A DNA stretch of 64,000 bases from Lujinxingia vulgaris (GCF_007997015.1 NZ_VOSM01000004.1:496001-560000), one strand, 5' to 3'; shown: positions 17,101 to 25,570, numbered from the stretch's first letter. A program made the numbers and translations. Notes: generated from the sequence alone by a model not told the origin.

Positions 17101-19539
17101 CGCGCCGACCGTCGCTGGGTGCAGCTCCCCGACGCCTCACTTGTGCACCCGACCGCACTCAGCGAAGAGCTCAGCGACGCCCTCTTCGAAGAAAACCAGC
17201 GCGACCCGGCCACGCTCGCCAGCTGCGAGGCCGATCTTCGCTACGGCCCCCCGGCCCCCGATATGAAGCCGGCCTGCGCCGCGATCCGCGCGCTCGCAAA
17301 CACCCCCGCAGAAGCACGCGGCGACCTCCTCCTCGACTTTGCACGCCAGCGCTCCGAGAGCACTCGGGCCGCCGACGCCCCGCTGCTTCGCGCCGCGGCC
17401 GACCTCCTCGTCACGCGTCTCACCGACCCGACGCTGGAACCCGATCCGGGCCAGGCCGCCCTGGCGCATCTTCTGGCCACTCGCGCCTTTACCCTCGCGC
17501 CGACACCCGCCCACCGCAGCACCTACTTCGCCACACTGCGCCTCTCCCGCTTTGCCCCTCAAGACACCCCGACCCTGCTCACGGCCATGGCCAGCGTCCC
17601 GGCCGACCTCGACCCCACCCCCGTCGACCCGCTGCCCACCCCGCCCACCGCCAACCCCCTCGATGAGCTTGTCGAAGACGCCCTGCTCGGCGTGCCCTGG
17701 CCCCCCGAGCTTTTACTTCCTCTCAACGCCGCCGCGCGCCGCACCTTCACCCTTCGCCCCGAGCTCGACCAACCTCTGGAGGTGGCTGCGACCTGCCTCG
17801 ATCTTCGCCCCGACCTCCAACCCGAAGGTCCGGCCCCCTCCTGCCTGCTGCACCTCGACCTCGTCGACCAGGAGGGCAACCCTGTCTCCCCCGGCACCTC
17901 CCCGCCGGCCTGGCCCCCGGGGCAGCTCTTTCTGGCGCGCTTCGATCTGAAAGCCGGCCAGACCTACCGCCTCACGCTCCGCCGTCACGACGACCTTCTG
18001 GGCCGCCGCTTCATCGTCTTCCCCTACCTGCTCGACCCGGCGGCGCCCGGCGAGCCCCAGCCGGTGGTGGCGTCGCTCCGTCGCCGGCTTGATGTGTTGG
18101 CTCCCGGGCAACCCGTCGATCTGAGCATCGTCGGCCCCACCACCCTTCGCCTCGACCTGCGCGCCCTCTTCACACCGCGAGGCTCGGGCTACCGCCCGGC
18201 CTCCGAGGTGATCGTGGAGCTGCAGAGCGCCGACGGACACCTCCACACCCACCGCGTCACCCTGCCTTCGAGCGCCCAGCCCGACGCGAGCATCGCTCTC
18301 CCCGGTCTGTCCGAGACACGGCTCTCAGCCGCACAGCGCCTGCACCTCCCGGTCGTCACAGAAGGCCTCCACAGCCTCACTGTCCGTGTCTCGGAGGGCC
18401 TGGCCACCCTGCGCCTGGCCGCCCGCCAGGACGACGACCGCGCCATCGCCCGCGCGCGCAAGGGCGAGCCCGAAGGTGTCACCACCGCCGACACAACCAC
18501 CCCCGACGCGCCCCCGAAGGCCCTCGCCACACGCGCCCTCAACCTCGACCAGACCCTCCTGGCCGACCTCCCCCGGGGCCTGGCCGAGCTCAGCGGCGAC
18601 GACCTCTTAAGCAAGCCCCCCGTCGACTGGACGCTGCGCTTCTCCAGCGCCGTTGCCACCCGCGACATCGACCTCGAAGAGAGCCTCATCGACGACCCGC
18701 GCCAGTCCCCCTACGCCCGCCTCAACACCCGGGCCTACCTGGCCAACCCCGACGCCGACCTCTGGGTCTATTTTGATACCGGCCTGCGCACCAACCTGCG
18801 CACCTCCCCCGTCGCCGAAGGCACCGTCGCGGGCTACTGGCGCACACAGCGATTGAACCTGCGCATTGAGCCCCGCCTGACCACCTACTGGCAGCGCTTC
18901 ACACAGAGCCACTGGTCCATCCGCTCCTCGATGCGCATCTCCAAACCCCTGCAACTCGCCCCGAACTGGTCGCTCTTCCCCTCGCTGGCCGGGCACGTGC
19001 GCCTGCAGGAACCCAGGGCCTTTTTTCGCACCCGCGGGCTCATCGATCCGGTGCTCTACAACAACTACGCTCTGCCCCGACGCTTAGGGTTTGACGCCCG
19101 CGTGACCCTGTGGTTTCGCCCCTTCGTCAACACCATCTTCGCCGCGTCGGCCCGCCAGCTCTTCAGCAACCGCGCCTACCCCGACCAGCTCTGGCTTTCC
19201 ACCGAGGCCCGCGCCCTCTTCGAATCTACCGATCTTCGGGTGGGCTACCGCCTGCGCCACCTCTTCGACGATCCCTACCGAGACACGAGCACCACCGCGC
19301 ACGACCTGAACTTCGACGCCTCCCTGGCCTACTGGACTGTTGGAAACCTGCTGCTCGACTTCAACGCCTCAGCCCAACTCTCACTCGTCCCCGGCGAACG
19401 CGACCCGCGCCGCGCCCGCATCGGCTTTGCCCTCTCCGTGTGGCATAACCTCGACAACTTCTCGCGCGTGCCCCCCTCCCACGCCTCGCTGGGACACCTG
19501 CTCACGCCCGAGTTCTTTTTGCACCGGTCTCGGCCATGA
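14173..19539 (+). CDS. Giant exported TPR / outer-membrane beta-barrel-like protein
   Basis: About 1788 residues. The open frame extends back to 13900, but that part overlaps the previous gene; the GTG at 14173 gives a signal peptide (hydrophobic ALALFAIVAALAFTLNL, then PAEA). A beta-rich N-terminal part is followed by helical repeats typical of TPR (about residues 430-620: LLLAEIASFLGQVDNARNLL) and more beta modules. The last ~300 residues alternate polar and hydrophobic/aromatic residues (LWVYFDTGLRTNL, LNLRIEPRLTTYW, RIGFALSVWHNL), like an outer-membrane barrel. TPR plus barrel is the layout of exopolysaccharide exporters such as PgaA and BcsC, so a polymer exit is inferred. Its stop overlaps the CapB-like start (ATGA). 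Two degenerate REP-like sequences lie inside at 18305-18394. Confidence 0.65.
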   Translation: MIPTSPGTPRGALALFAIVAALAFTLNLPPAEAWRPLPEPDTDDLLDWQPLLEPEHRRELAPGDATLFSAPRNAVVRLQFDPPRLASALRVEERVASNDGLTTASLPLEPFVLDGGDWFILSGVSHSPTLRVALDERAGQSVTISAHTLDHAPPRLYWDWWQRRLHRWLQVAPLAPPPADLPIAARARVISQAREAQLLHILTDALTDDAVLRQAAHHLGRAMLTRAIQRERQPDGRFHARRPIAPAFEPALPEATVSLPTGPSAALRLKPGEDAHLTVDGPARLELGVRAVKTPENAEQISPFSLQIFERGHPVHRADFSSGPARFLPDGRPLSTSSSGPLLVGEDDDAPREDPAEDATTDLDRDPELDPASPARHTGVLEARDEQGTPLSWRRTTSMWVPPGRHHYTLRATDAEILIDGHIARPRYLLQDVAGRLHNADWHIERAEQLLSGSDHPAATLLLAEIASFLGQVDNARNLLFAARKSQAPAAHQSAWITWLELRLNPGELAAPQALLDLVQSELLPPASRRLIGLQAARQELALGYPELAAAKLDALPEDPQGDAIDLPLERALRAETILTGGSRREARWAGFDLLYAAWLREPIHPDRTDALQTLWWYATYWRDLEPLPPVRLATPATDATAEDAAATPEQALPPEPTPFLEPLGPADTRTFLASVADRTTLLYRLPHEQAVTLGAPTDAPTAAQRLTLTARAAQRPAVAALKLDSGGEPHTFAFLHDAPLQEFELLTTTNAPLRVQNLSPDPITELYTPHPPQDVEWLPSDHIVIPRDYWEADSEGVRFALESSGTTRYVRLHLRPTAADRRIRLRIDDGANAPRDLFLDASAHARATYPAPLRLILQLPPEAQHLEVRALSQNVFVALDQRAAREDQSVDPIPVAVTLPPSPQTLQRISLLSRSINDEATLSKKRTLQVERAELLMSLGQNALAEVDLYAAAYDFRTPGDTLERARGLLATLRQRADRRWVQLPDASLVHPTALSEELSDALFEENQRDPATLASCEADLRYGPPAPDMKPACAAIRALANTPAEARGDLLLDFARQRSESTRAADAPLLRAAADLLVTRLTDPTLEPDPGQAALAHLLATRAFTLAPTPAHRSTYFATLRLSRFAPQDTPTLLTAMASVPADLDPTPVDPLPTPPTANPLDELVEDALLGVPWPPELLLPLNAAARRTFTLRPELDQPLEVAATCLDLRPDLQPEGPAPSCLLHLDLVDQEGNPVSPGTSPPAWPPGQLFLARFDLKAGQTYRLTLRRHDDLLGRRFIVFPYLLDPAAPGEPQPVVASLRRRLDVLAPGQPVDLSIVGPTTLRLDLRALFTPRGSGYRPASEVIVELQSADGHLHTHRVTLPSSAQPDASIALPGLSETRLSAAQRLHLPVVTEGLHSLTVRVSEGLATLRLAARQDDDRAIARARKGEPEGVTTADTTTPDAPPKALATRALNLDQTLLADLPRGLAELSGDDLLSKPPVDWTLRFSSAVATRDIDLEESLIDDPRQSPYARLNTRAYLANPDADLWVYFDTGLRTNLRTSPVAEGTVAGYWRTQRLNLRIEPRLTTYWQRFTQSHWSIRSSMRISKPLQLAPNWSLFPSLAGHVRLQEPRAFFRTRGLIDPVLYNNYALPRRLGFDARVTLWFRPFVNTIFAASARQLFSNRAYPDQLWLSTEARALFESTDLRVGYRLRHLFDDPYRDTSTTAHDLNFDASLAYWTVGNLLLDFNASAQLSLVPGERDPRRARIGFALSVWHNLDNFSRVPPSHASLGHLLTPEFFLHRSRP
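18305..18394. repeat. Degenerate inverted REP-like pair inside a coding region
   Basis: CCGAGACACGG (18311-18321) and its exact inverse CCGTGTCTCGG (18384-18394) are both extended to match the REP-like core (GTCTGT before the first, GTCCGT at the second). They face each other 62 bases apart in frame within the giant barrel-like gene, giving LSETRLS and VRVSEG. The tail is not kept. Confidence 0.5.
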
Positions 19540-22500
19540 TCTTTGACAACTGGCCCACCTCCGATCCCGACAGTCCCCCACGGCTGAGCCTCAATGGCTG
19601 CCTCCCGGCGCTGGTGCGCCGTCTCGACCACCGCGCCCTGGCTGACCTTCACACGCGCCTTGAGCGCCAGGGCCCACCCACCCTCAACCTCCCCCACACC
19701 GAGCTGCTCGCGCCCGACCCGCACCTCGAACCCCAGCTTGAGCTTTCCGCCTCGCTCCTCGACGCCCTGCGCCAGCTTCACCACGAACTTCACACTCTGC
19801 GCACCACCTTCCAGACCTTCACCGAGCGCTACTTCGCCCAGCTCCCCGGCCGCGCTCGTCAGGACGTGGTGGTCCAGTACCTGGAGTCACAGGGGCGCTC
19901 AGCACGTGAGCTGCGCAAAGACCTGCGCGCCCTCGACGAGTTCCTCGACTTTGAAACTTTGCGCGAGCGCCAGACCCTCCAGGAAAGTCGCCTCATCGCC
20001 AGGCTGCGCCTGATCTTCATCGCCCTCGAAGCCCTCACCCACGACATCCTGGCCCGGGCCCACCCCGACGACCGCTCCACCATCGCCCAGAACCTTCTAA
20101 AGCTCCCCGGCGCCGGGCTCCTGCGCACCTTTGCCCAGAACCGCGACCAGCCCGAGCTTCAGCCCCTGGCCATCCGCGCCGCCCACGCCCCGCTGGCAGC
20201 CCTGCTCGACCAGCGCCCCGACGCCCTGGCCAGCGAGTGGCTACGCCTGCTCATCAAGATCGCCATCCTGCCCACGGCCTCCTCCTGGCTGAAGATTGCC
20301 GCCATCACCACCCTGGCCCACTCCCGGGAGGCCGGCCTCGATGTGCTGGTCCAGCGCGCCACCCGCTCCTTCGAGCTGCCCGACGACTGGCACGTCCAGG
20401 CCCACGCCATCGCGCGCCTGGCCGAGCTCTACCCCGACATCGCCCGCGAGCAGCTCGCACAGCTCGATACCACCTCAGGCCCCGACGCCATCCCCATCGC
20501 CATCGCAAAAGCCTTAAGCGGCGATCCGCACCCCGACGCCCTGACCTTGCTTGAGCGCCTGGCCCTTCCCGCCACCGAACCTCGCCAGAAGGTCCGCGCC
20601 CACGCCGCCCGCTCCCTCACTACCACCGCTCGACAGGGGGGGCAGGCCGCCGCCCGCGCCGCCGCCATCCTGGCCCGCATCGTGCGCGCCGAGCCCTCAT
20701 CCGACGTCTTGCAGACCACCCTCGGCGCCCTTCTCCCCCTCTTACGCGACCTGATCACCACCCACCCCGAACTCGCCCACAACGCCACCTCCAGCATGCG
20801 CGAGATCCTGGCCGACCGCCTGGAGCTTGAGCACGACGCGGCGGTCGCAAACCGCCTGGCGAGCTTTCGCCTCGACCTGGCCGCCCTGGACACGGGCACC
20901 GACGCCGCCGACGCCTCCGACGCCACCGCCACCAGCGATGCGCCTTCCCCCTCCACCCTGGATCTTGCCGGCCGCTTAAGCGCCCTGCACCCCGGCGAAC
21001 ATCTGCGCCTCGCCAAACCCCTCGCCACCGCGCGCCTGGCCCGCGCCATGGCCCTGGCCGCTCGCCAGGGCTTTGGCCTCTACGCCACCGAGCGCCGCAC
21101 CCACTGGCGAGTCGCCCGCGGAGAGCGCTACGCCCCCCGCCTCTGGCGCTACCTCCATGAGCTTCGACACCCCTCGCCCAACAAACGCCAGGGCTTCGAC
21201 CACACCCGCGCCCGCGTCTACCCGGGCCGCCTGCGCGCCCACCCCGCCGACCTCGGTGAAGTGACCCCCACGACCGTCCCCGGCGAACGCCGGCAGGTCG
21301 GCTCCGAGGGCGGCTGGGGAGGCTACATCCCCCTGGTCGACGATCTTCTCGACGCCCAGCGCTCCGCCCGACCCATCATTCTGGCCACAACCCAGGGCAT
21401 CACCACCCTCACACCTCCGAAGTCGGCAGCAAAGCGTCTGAAAAACCTCCTGAAAATCTCCAACACCTACGCCCACTTAGACGAACTTCGCCTCGCATCC
21501 ATCAAAGGTGACGACGCCGACCAACGCGGAAAGTTTCTCGGCGTCGTCGAAAAAGAGCTCGGCTGCACCATCACCTTTCGCCCCCACCTGGCCGACGACC
21601 CCACCCCCCGAAAGATCCGCGAGCTCATCGCCGCCACCGACTTCGGCCGCCAGCTCGAAGCCGCCGACCCCCTCCCCCTGCTCACCACCGATGCGCCCTC
21701 CCCCGAGGCAACAACCACCGACGCCCCCTCCACCGACCAGGCTCCCGCTCCGGTCACCACCTCCCTGCACCTCCTCGCCACCGCCGGCCCGCTGGAGCTT
21801 CTGACCGAACGTCTGCACACCAACCCCGCTCGCCATCTCACCGAGCTCTTCGACCGCACCGGCGCCCGCATCCAGGAGCTCGCCATCGTCCTCACGCTCA
21901 TTGTGGCCTTCTTCCTGGGCCGCATGCTCATCGTCCGCCACCAGCTCGACCGCTGGCGTAACGACATCCCCCTCTCGATTGGCGGCTGGGGCACCCGCGG
22001 CAAGAGCGGCACCGAGCGCCTTAAAGCCGGCCTTCTGCACGGCATGGGCTACGACGTCTTTGTCAAAACCACCGGCTGCGAGGCCATGTTCATTCACGCC
22101 GCCCGCCGCCAGGAGGCCCGCGAGATCTTCATCTACCGCCCCTACGACAAAGCCAGCATCTGGGAGCAACGCGACATGCTGCGCCTGGGCCGCGACCTCG
22201 GCGCCGACGTCTTCATGTGGGAGTGCATGGCGCTCAACCCCCGCTACGTCGACATCCTGCAATCCCACTGGATGCGCGACGACCTCATCACCCTGACCAA
22301 TGCTTACCCCGACCACGAAGACATCCAGGGCCCGGCCGGCATCGACGTAGCCCGCACCATCAGCCAGTTCATTCCCCCGGGGCGCACCACCATCACCGCC
22401 GAGCGCGAGATGTTGCCCATCTTCGAAGATACCGCCCGCAAAAAAGGCGCCCCCCTCATCGTCGTCGGACACGACGATGAGACGCTCATCCCCGACGCCC

Positions 22501-24071
22501 AGCTCGCCCGTTTCCCTTACGACGAGCACCCCCGCAACATCGCGCTCGTCGCCCGCATGGCCCGCGAACTGGGCATTGATCCCGAATACGCCATCTTCGC
22601 CATGGCCGACCACGTCGTCCCCGACCTCGGCGTGCTCAAAACCTACCCGCGGGTCACCCTGCTTGGCCGCCACCTGGCCTTCATCAACGGCTGCTCCGCC
22701 AACGAGCGCGCCGGCTTCATGAACAACTGGACCCGCACCGGCCTCGACAAAGTCGACCCCCGCTCCGAGCCCCACCGCAAGATCTTCACCGTCGTCAACA
22801 ACCGCGACGACCGCATCGCCCGCTCCAAAGTCTTTGCCGACATCCTGGTCCGCGACGTCATCTGCGACGGCCACATCCTCATCGGCACCAACTTAAGCGG
22901 CCTGCGCACCTACATGGCCCAATCCCTCGAAGCCTACCTCGCCAACCAGCTCGTCTTCGAAGACAACCTCACCCCCGACCCCACCCGCGCCCACCGCCGC
23001 CTCGACCAGATCATCAGCCGCGTGCGCCTCACACGCCGCTCCCCCGACGCCCTCATCACCTCCCTCAAACACATGCTCGAGGTCTGCCCCCCGCTCTCCG
23101 ACGCCTCCATCTCCACCCTTTACACCGCCCTCCCCTCCCTCATCAAAGACCTCAGCGCCAACTTCACCTCCATCGCCCACACCCTCAAAAACCTCACCAC
23201 CCACCCCACCATCACCACCACCTTCCCGTCCGTCCGAGACACGGACATCACCCTTATAAACAGCCAGCGATCGGAGGTTGACCCCATCCACAACCTCACC
23301 CACACCGACCTCTTTGATGCCCGCGACGCCTTTTTGCGCGACCTCGCTGCCACCATCGCCGCCCACGCCCTCCACCATCACCTCGATGCGGTCCTCGACA
23401 AAAAACTCAGCGCCGACGACTTCCACCACCGCCTCCACACCACCTACACCGAACGTTTCTGGCAGATCGTTCACACCGTCGAAGACCCCGCCACCAGCGG
23501 CGACGGCATCATCCTCACCGCCGCCCGGCTGGCCGCCCCCAACAGCACCGTGGAGCTCCTCGGCACCCAGAACATCAAAGGCACCGGCCTCGACTTCGTC
23601 TACCGCTGGGTCGACCTCAACAACACCCTCACCCGCCACCAACGCCTGGAAAACGCCGACGACAACGCCCTGCGCGACGAGCTCATCTTCCTGGCCACCG
23701 CCTCCTCCCTGGGCCTCATCGAGGCTCTGGCCTGCTTCGAGAACCTGGAGCGCTGGCGCGCCTCCCGCAACCTCTCCGCCCCCCTGCGCACCCTCCTTGA
23801 CCGCGCCCAATCCCACCTCGCCACCCTGGCCCAAACCCGCTTCACAAACGCCCTCCCCGACGACCAGGACGCCACCCCCGACTCCCCCCTCACCCGCGTC
23901 CTCGCCAAACTTGAGCGCTCCCTCGATAGCTTCGACGCCATCTACCGACGCCGCAAAGCCGACCGCCTTCAACGCCTCCTCGTCGAACAACGCATCAGCC
24001 ACGCCCGCATCGCCCTGGAGATGCAGAAGCTGGTGAAGAGGCAAAAGGGTGGGTGGCTTGTGAAGCGATAA
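19536..24071 (+). CDS. CapB/PgsB-like Mur-ligase-family synthase with long N-terminal extension
   Basis: 1511 residues; the ATG overlaps the stop of the previous gene. Residues 1 to about 430 are helical, HEAT-like repeats (DALPLIRDLITTHPELA type). A middle domain of unknown fold follows. One membrane helix lies at about residues 783-801 (VLTLIVAFFLGRML), and directly after it is the Mur-ligase P-loop GGWGTRGKSG (816-825), then KTTGCEAM, VFMWECMAL and TNAYPDHEDIQG, matching the PgsB order G-T-R-G-K-S, TTG, ECM and the D-H-x-D motif. In Bacillus, PgsB (about 400 residues) activates and polymerises glutamate; here the ligase core is kept but the protein is nearly four times larger. A C-terminal helical region contains an in-frame REP-like insertion at 23228. 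The polymer could be polyglutamate or a related amide chain. Confidence 0.8.
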   Translation: MIFDNWPTSDPDSPPRLSLNGCLPALVRRLDHRALADLHTRLERQGPPTLNLPHTELLAPDPHLEPQLELSASLLDALRQLHHELHTLRTTFQTFTERYFAQLPGRARQDVVVQYLESQGRSARELRKDLRALDEFLDFETLRERQTLQESRLIARLRLIFIALEALTHDILARAHPDDRSTIAQNLLKLPGAGLLRTFAQNRDQPELQPLAIRAAHAPLAALLDQRPDALASEWLRLLIKIAILPTASSWLKIAAITTLAHSREAGLDVLVQRATRSFELPDDWHVQAHAIARLAELYPDIAREQLAQLDTTSGPDAIPIAIAKALSGDPHPDALTLLERLALPATEPRQKVRAHAARSLTTTARQGGQAAARAAAILARIVRAEPSSDVLQTTLGALLPLLRDLITTHPELAHNATSSMREILADRLELEHDAAVANRLASFRLDLAALDTGTDAADASDATATSDAPSPSTLDLAGRLSALHPGEHLRLAKPLATARLARAMALAARQGFGLYATERRTHWRVARGERYAPRLWRYLHELRHPSPNKRQGFDHTRARVYPGRLRAHPADLGEVTPTTVPGERRQVGSEGGWGGYIPLVDDLLDAQRSARPIILATTQGITTLTPPKSAAKRLKNLLKISNTYAHLDELRLASIKGDDADQRGKFLGVVEKELGCTITFRPHLADDPTPRKIRELIAATDFGRQLEAADPLPLLTTDAPSPEATTTDAPSTDQAPAPVTTSLHLLATAGPLELLTERLHTNPARHLTELFDRTGARIQELAIVLTLIVAFFLGRMLIVRHQLDRWRNDIPLSIGGWGTRGKSGTERLKAGLLHGMGYDVFVKTTGCEAMFIHAARRQEAREIFIYRPYDKASIWEQRDMLRLGRDLGADVFMWECMALNPRYVDILQSHWMRDDLITLTNAYPDHEDIQGPAGIDVARTISQFIPPGRTTITAEREMLPIFEDTARKKGAPLIVVGHDDETLIPDAQLARFPYDEHPRNIALVARMARELGIDPEYAIFAMADHVVPDLGVLKTYPRVTLLGRHLAFINGCSANERAGFMNNWTRTGLDKVDPRSEPHRKIFTVVNNRDDRIARSKVFADILVRDVICDGHILIGTNLSGLRTYMAQSLEAYLANQLVFEDNLTPDPTRAHRRLDQIISRVRLTRRSPDALITSLKHMLEVCPPLSDASISTLYTALPSLIKDLSANFTSIAHTLKNLTTHPTITTTFPSVRDTDITLINSQRSEVDPIHNLTHTDLFDARDAFLRDLAATIAAHALHHHLDAVLDKKLSADDFHHRLHTTYTERFWQIVHTVEDPATSGDGIILTAARLAAPNSTVELLGTQNIKGTGLDFVYRWVDLNNTLTRHQRLENADDNALRDELIFLATASSLGLIEALACFENLERWRASRNLSAPLRTLLDRAQSHLATLAQTRFTNALPDDQDATPDSPLTRVLAKLERSLDSFDAIYRRRKADRLQRLLVEQRISHARIALEMQKLVKRQKGGWLVKR
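23228..23263 (+). repeat. REP-like element R6 inside the CapB-like gene
   Basis: Perfect GTCCGT / ACGGAC hairpin with loop CCGAGAC, then ATCACCCTTATAAACAG. It reads in frame as VRDTDITLI (about residues 1233-1241) and leaves the reading frame open. Same orientation as copies R1-R4. Confidence 0.8.
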
Positions 24072-24094
24072 TGCCCCCCTAAACTCGCGCGCCC

Positions 24095-24135
24095 ATTGTC
24101 CGACCGAGACACGGACAATCTCCCTATTTTACGCG
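24095..24135 (+). repeat. REP-like element R7, left flank of the RAYT gene
   Basis: Longest stem of the family: ATTGTCCG pairs with CGGACAAT (8 bp) around ACCGAGACA, followed by the tail ATTTTACGCG. It lies 155 bases before the transposase start. Confidence 0.85.
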
Positions 24136-24290
24136 CCTCATCCCCCCTTCAACCTCCATCAACACCCCATCTTCCGCCTCCCCAACTTCCCCCCCCACCT
24201 CAACAAAATTCACCTCCTCCACGCAACTTCTCCCTCCACCTCTCGATAACAGCTCCACGTACTTCTCTTCACCCTCACCTGGAGCTGCCC

Positions 24291-25214
24291 ATGACTCGCC
24301 CCCGTCGCCACCTCCCAGGCCAGGTCGTCGCCATCACGCGCCGCTGCTTCGACCGCACGTTTTACCTGCGCCCCGACGACACCATGAACGCCATCGCGCT
24401 CTATGTCTTCGCCAACGCCGCGCAGACCTACGACATCGAGATTCACGCCCTCGTAGTCATGTCCAACCACATCCACTTGATCATCACCGACGTCAAAGGC
24501 CGCCGCAGCGAGTTTATGCGCGACGCGATGTGCCTGATCTCCAAGGCCCGAAACCGCGATCTCGACCGCACTGACTACCTCTGGGAAGGCGGCTCCTACC
24601 GCGAAACCCTGCTCCTCGATCGGGACGCCCTGGAGCGAAAGCTCCTCTACACCTGGCTCAACCCGCTCGTAGACGACCTGGTCGAACGCGCACATGAATG
24701 GCCCGGCGCCAAAATCCTCCCCTGCAACTGGGGAACTTCGATAAAAATCCCAAAGCCGGACGTCTATTTTGGCCGCAAGTCGCCGGACTTCGCCAGGTTC
24801 ACCCCCCAACCACCCCCCGGCTTCAACGCCTCGGACATCCCCGAAGTCACCACCCACTTTGAAACCCTCCTCACCGAAGCCGAAGACGACCTCATCGCCA
24901 CGCGCACGCAAGAGAATCGCCAGGTTTTGGGCGTCGAAAAAATCCTGGCCTCCAGCCCCTTCAGCAAACCGAAAACGCCCTCACCCCGTTCAAAAATCAT
25001 CCCGCGTTTCGCCACCCGAAATGCTGCGCTACTCGTCGCTGCAATCGCCCGCCACCGCGCCTTCCTCACCGCCTACGACCACCAACGTCATCGATGGCTC
25101 AAAGGCAAAAAGCGCGTTGAGTTCCCCTGCGGCACCGTCTGGCTCCGTCGCAATTCTCCTGTGAAATGTCGGGATCCCGAAGCCCCCGAGCCAGGCCTGG
25201 CCTCTATGATGTAG
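24291..25214 (+). CDS. REP-associated tyrosine transposase (RAYT, Y1/IS200-like)
   Basis: 307 residues from the ATG at 24291 with GGAG about 6 bases upstream. The HUH motif is HIH at residues 60-62 (VMSNHIHLII), with the candidate catalytic Tyr at about 120 in LLYTWLNPLV; both fall where E. coli TnpA-REP has H61, H63 and Y115. The remaining ~150 C-terminal residues are unlike short RAYTs and hold a basic Arg/Lys-rich end. The enzyme should cleave and join single-stranded DNA at REP hairpins without target duplication. Directly flanked by REP-like hairpins in inverted orientation, and the same hairpin is dispersed in the window, so it is the likely mobiliser. Confidence 0.85.
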   Translation: MTRPRRHLPGQVVAITRRCFDRTFYLRPDDTMNAIALYVFANAAQTYDIEIHALVVMSNHIHLIITDVKGRRSEFMRDAMCLISKARNRDLDRTDYLWEGGSYRETLLLDRDALERKLLYTWLNPLVDDLVERAHEWPGAKILPCNWGTSIKIPKPDVYFGRKSPDFARFTPQPPPGFNASDIPEVTTHFETLLTEAEDDLIATRTQENRQVLGVEKILASSPFSKPKTPSPRSKIIPRFATRNAALLVAAIARHRAFLTAYDHQRHRWLKGKKRVEFPCGTVWLRRNSPVKCRDPEAPEPGLASMM

Positions 25215-25492
25215 AAGCCGCCTTTTCGATATCAAAACCTTCGCGGGCATCCCCCTGATGCCATTTTCGACGCGACCCCAACGCGTTCCACGCACACCTC
25301 TGCCCGCCCCTCCGCACTACCGCCAATTCGTACGCCCAGATTCCCCTCTAAAGCGCCCTCCCGCCGCCAAAATCGGCAAATTTCTACCCGCGCGCGACCC
25401 TATCCCCTCCGACCAGCGCTCCCCGCACCCACGTCCGCCTAACTTCGTCGCGTTTCGCGCATCCTCGCGCTTCACGAGAACGCTTAATCACC

Positions 25493-25553
25493 CGCATAAA
25501 TACTGCGCATCGTCCCTCTCTCGGTCGGCACAATGTCCGTCCCTCGGTCGGTC
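25493..25553 (-). repeat. REP-like element R8, double copy, right flank of the RAYT gene
   Basis: Reading on the minus strand, two hairpin cores lie in tandem. CGCATAAA (25493-25500) then GTCCCTCTCTCGGTCGG (25512-25528) form the nearer copy, and GTCCGTCCCTCGGTCGGTC (25535-25553) a second core without its own tail. Stems carry mismatches. The rest of the 356-base gap (25215-25570) shows nothing else. Confidence 0.75.
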
Positions 25554-25570
25554 AAAGAGTCGCCGAATTC

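Larger units (their letters stand above)
24095..25553 (+). mobile_element. REPtron: RAYT gene flanked by inverted REP-like hairpins
   Basis: The transposase gene at 24291-25214 is bounded on the left by a hairpin in plus orientation (24095-24135) and on the right by two hairpins in the opposite orientation (25493-25528 and 25535-25553). The TTTATGCG-like tails point inwards and the hairpins outwards, as in known REPtrons. No target duplication was seen, as expected for a Y1 enzyme. Established for RAYTs in general; the assignment here rests on sequence and position. Confidence 0.8.
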
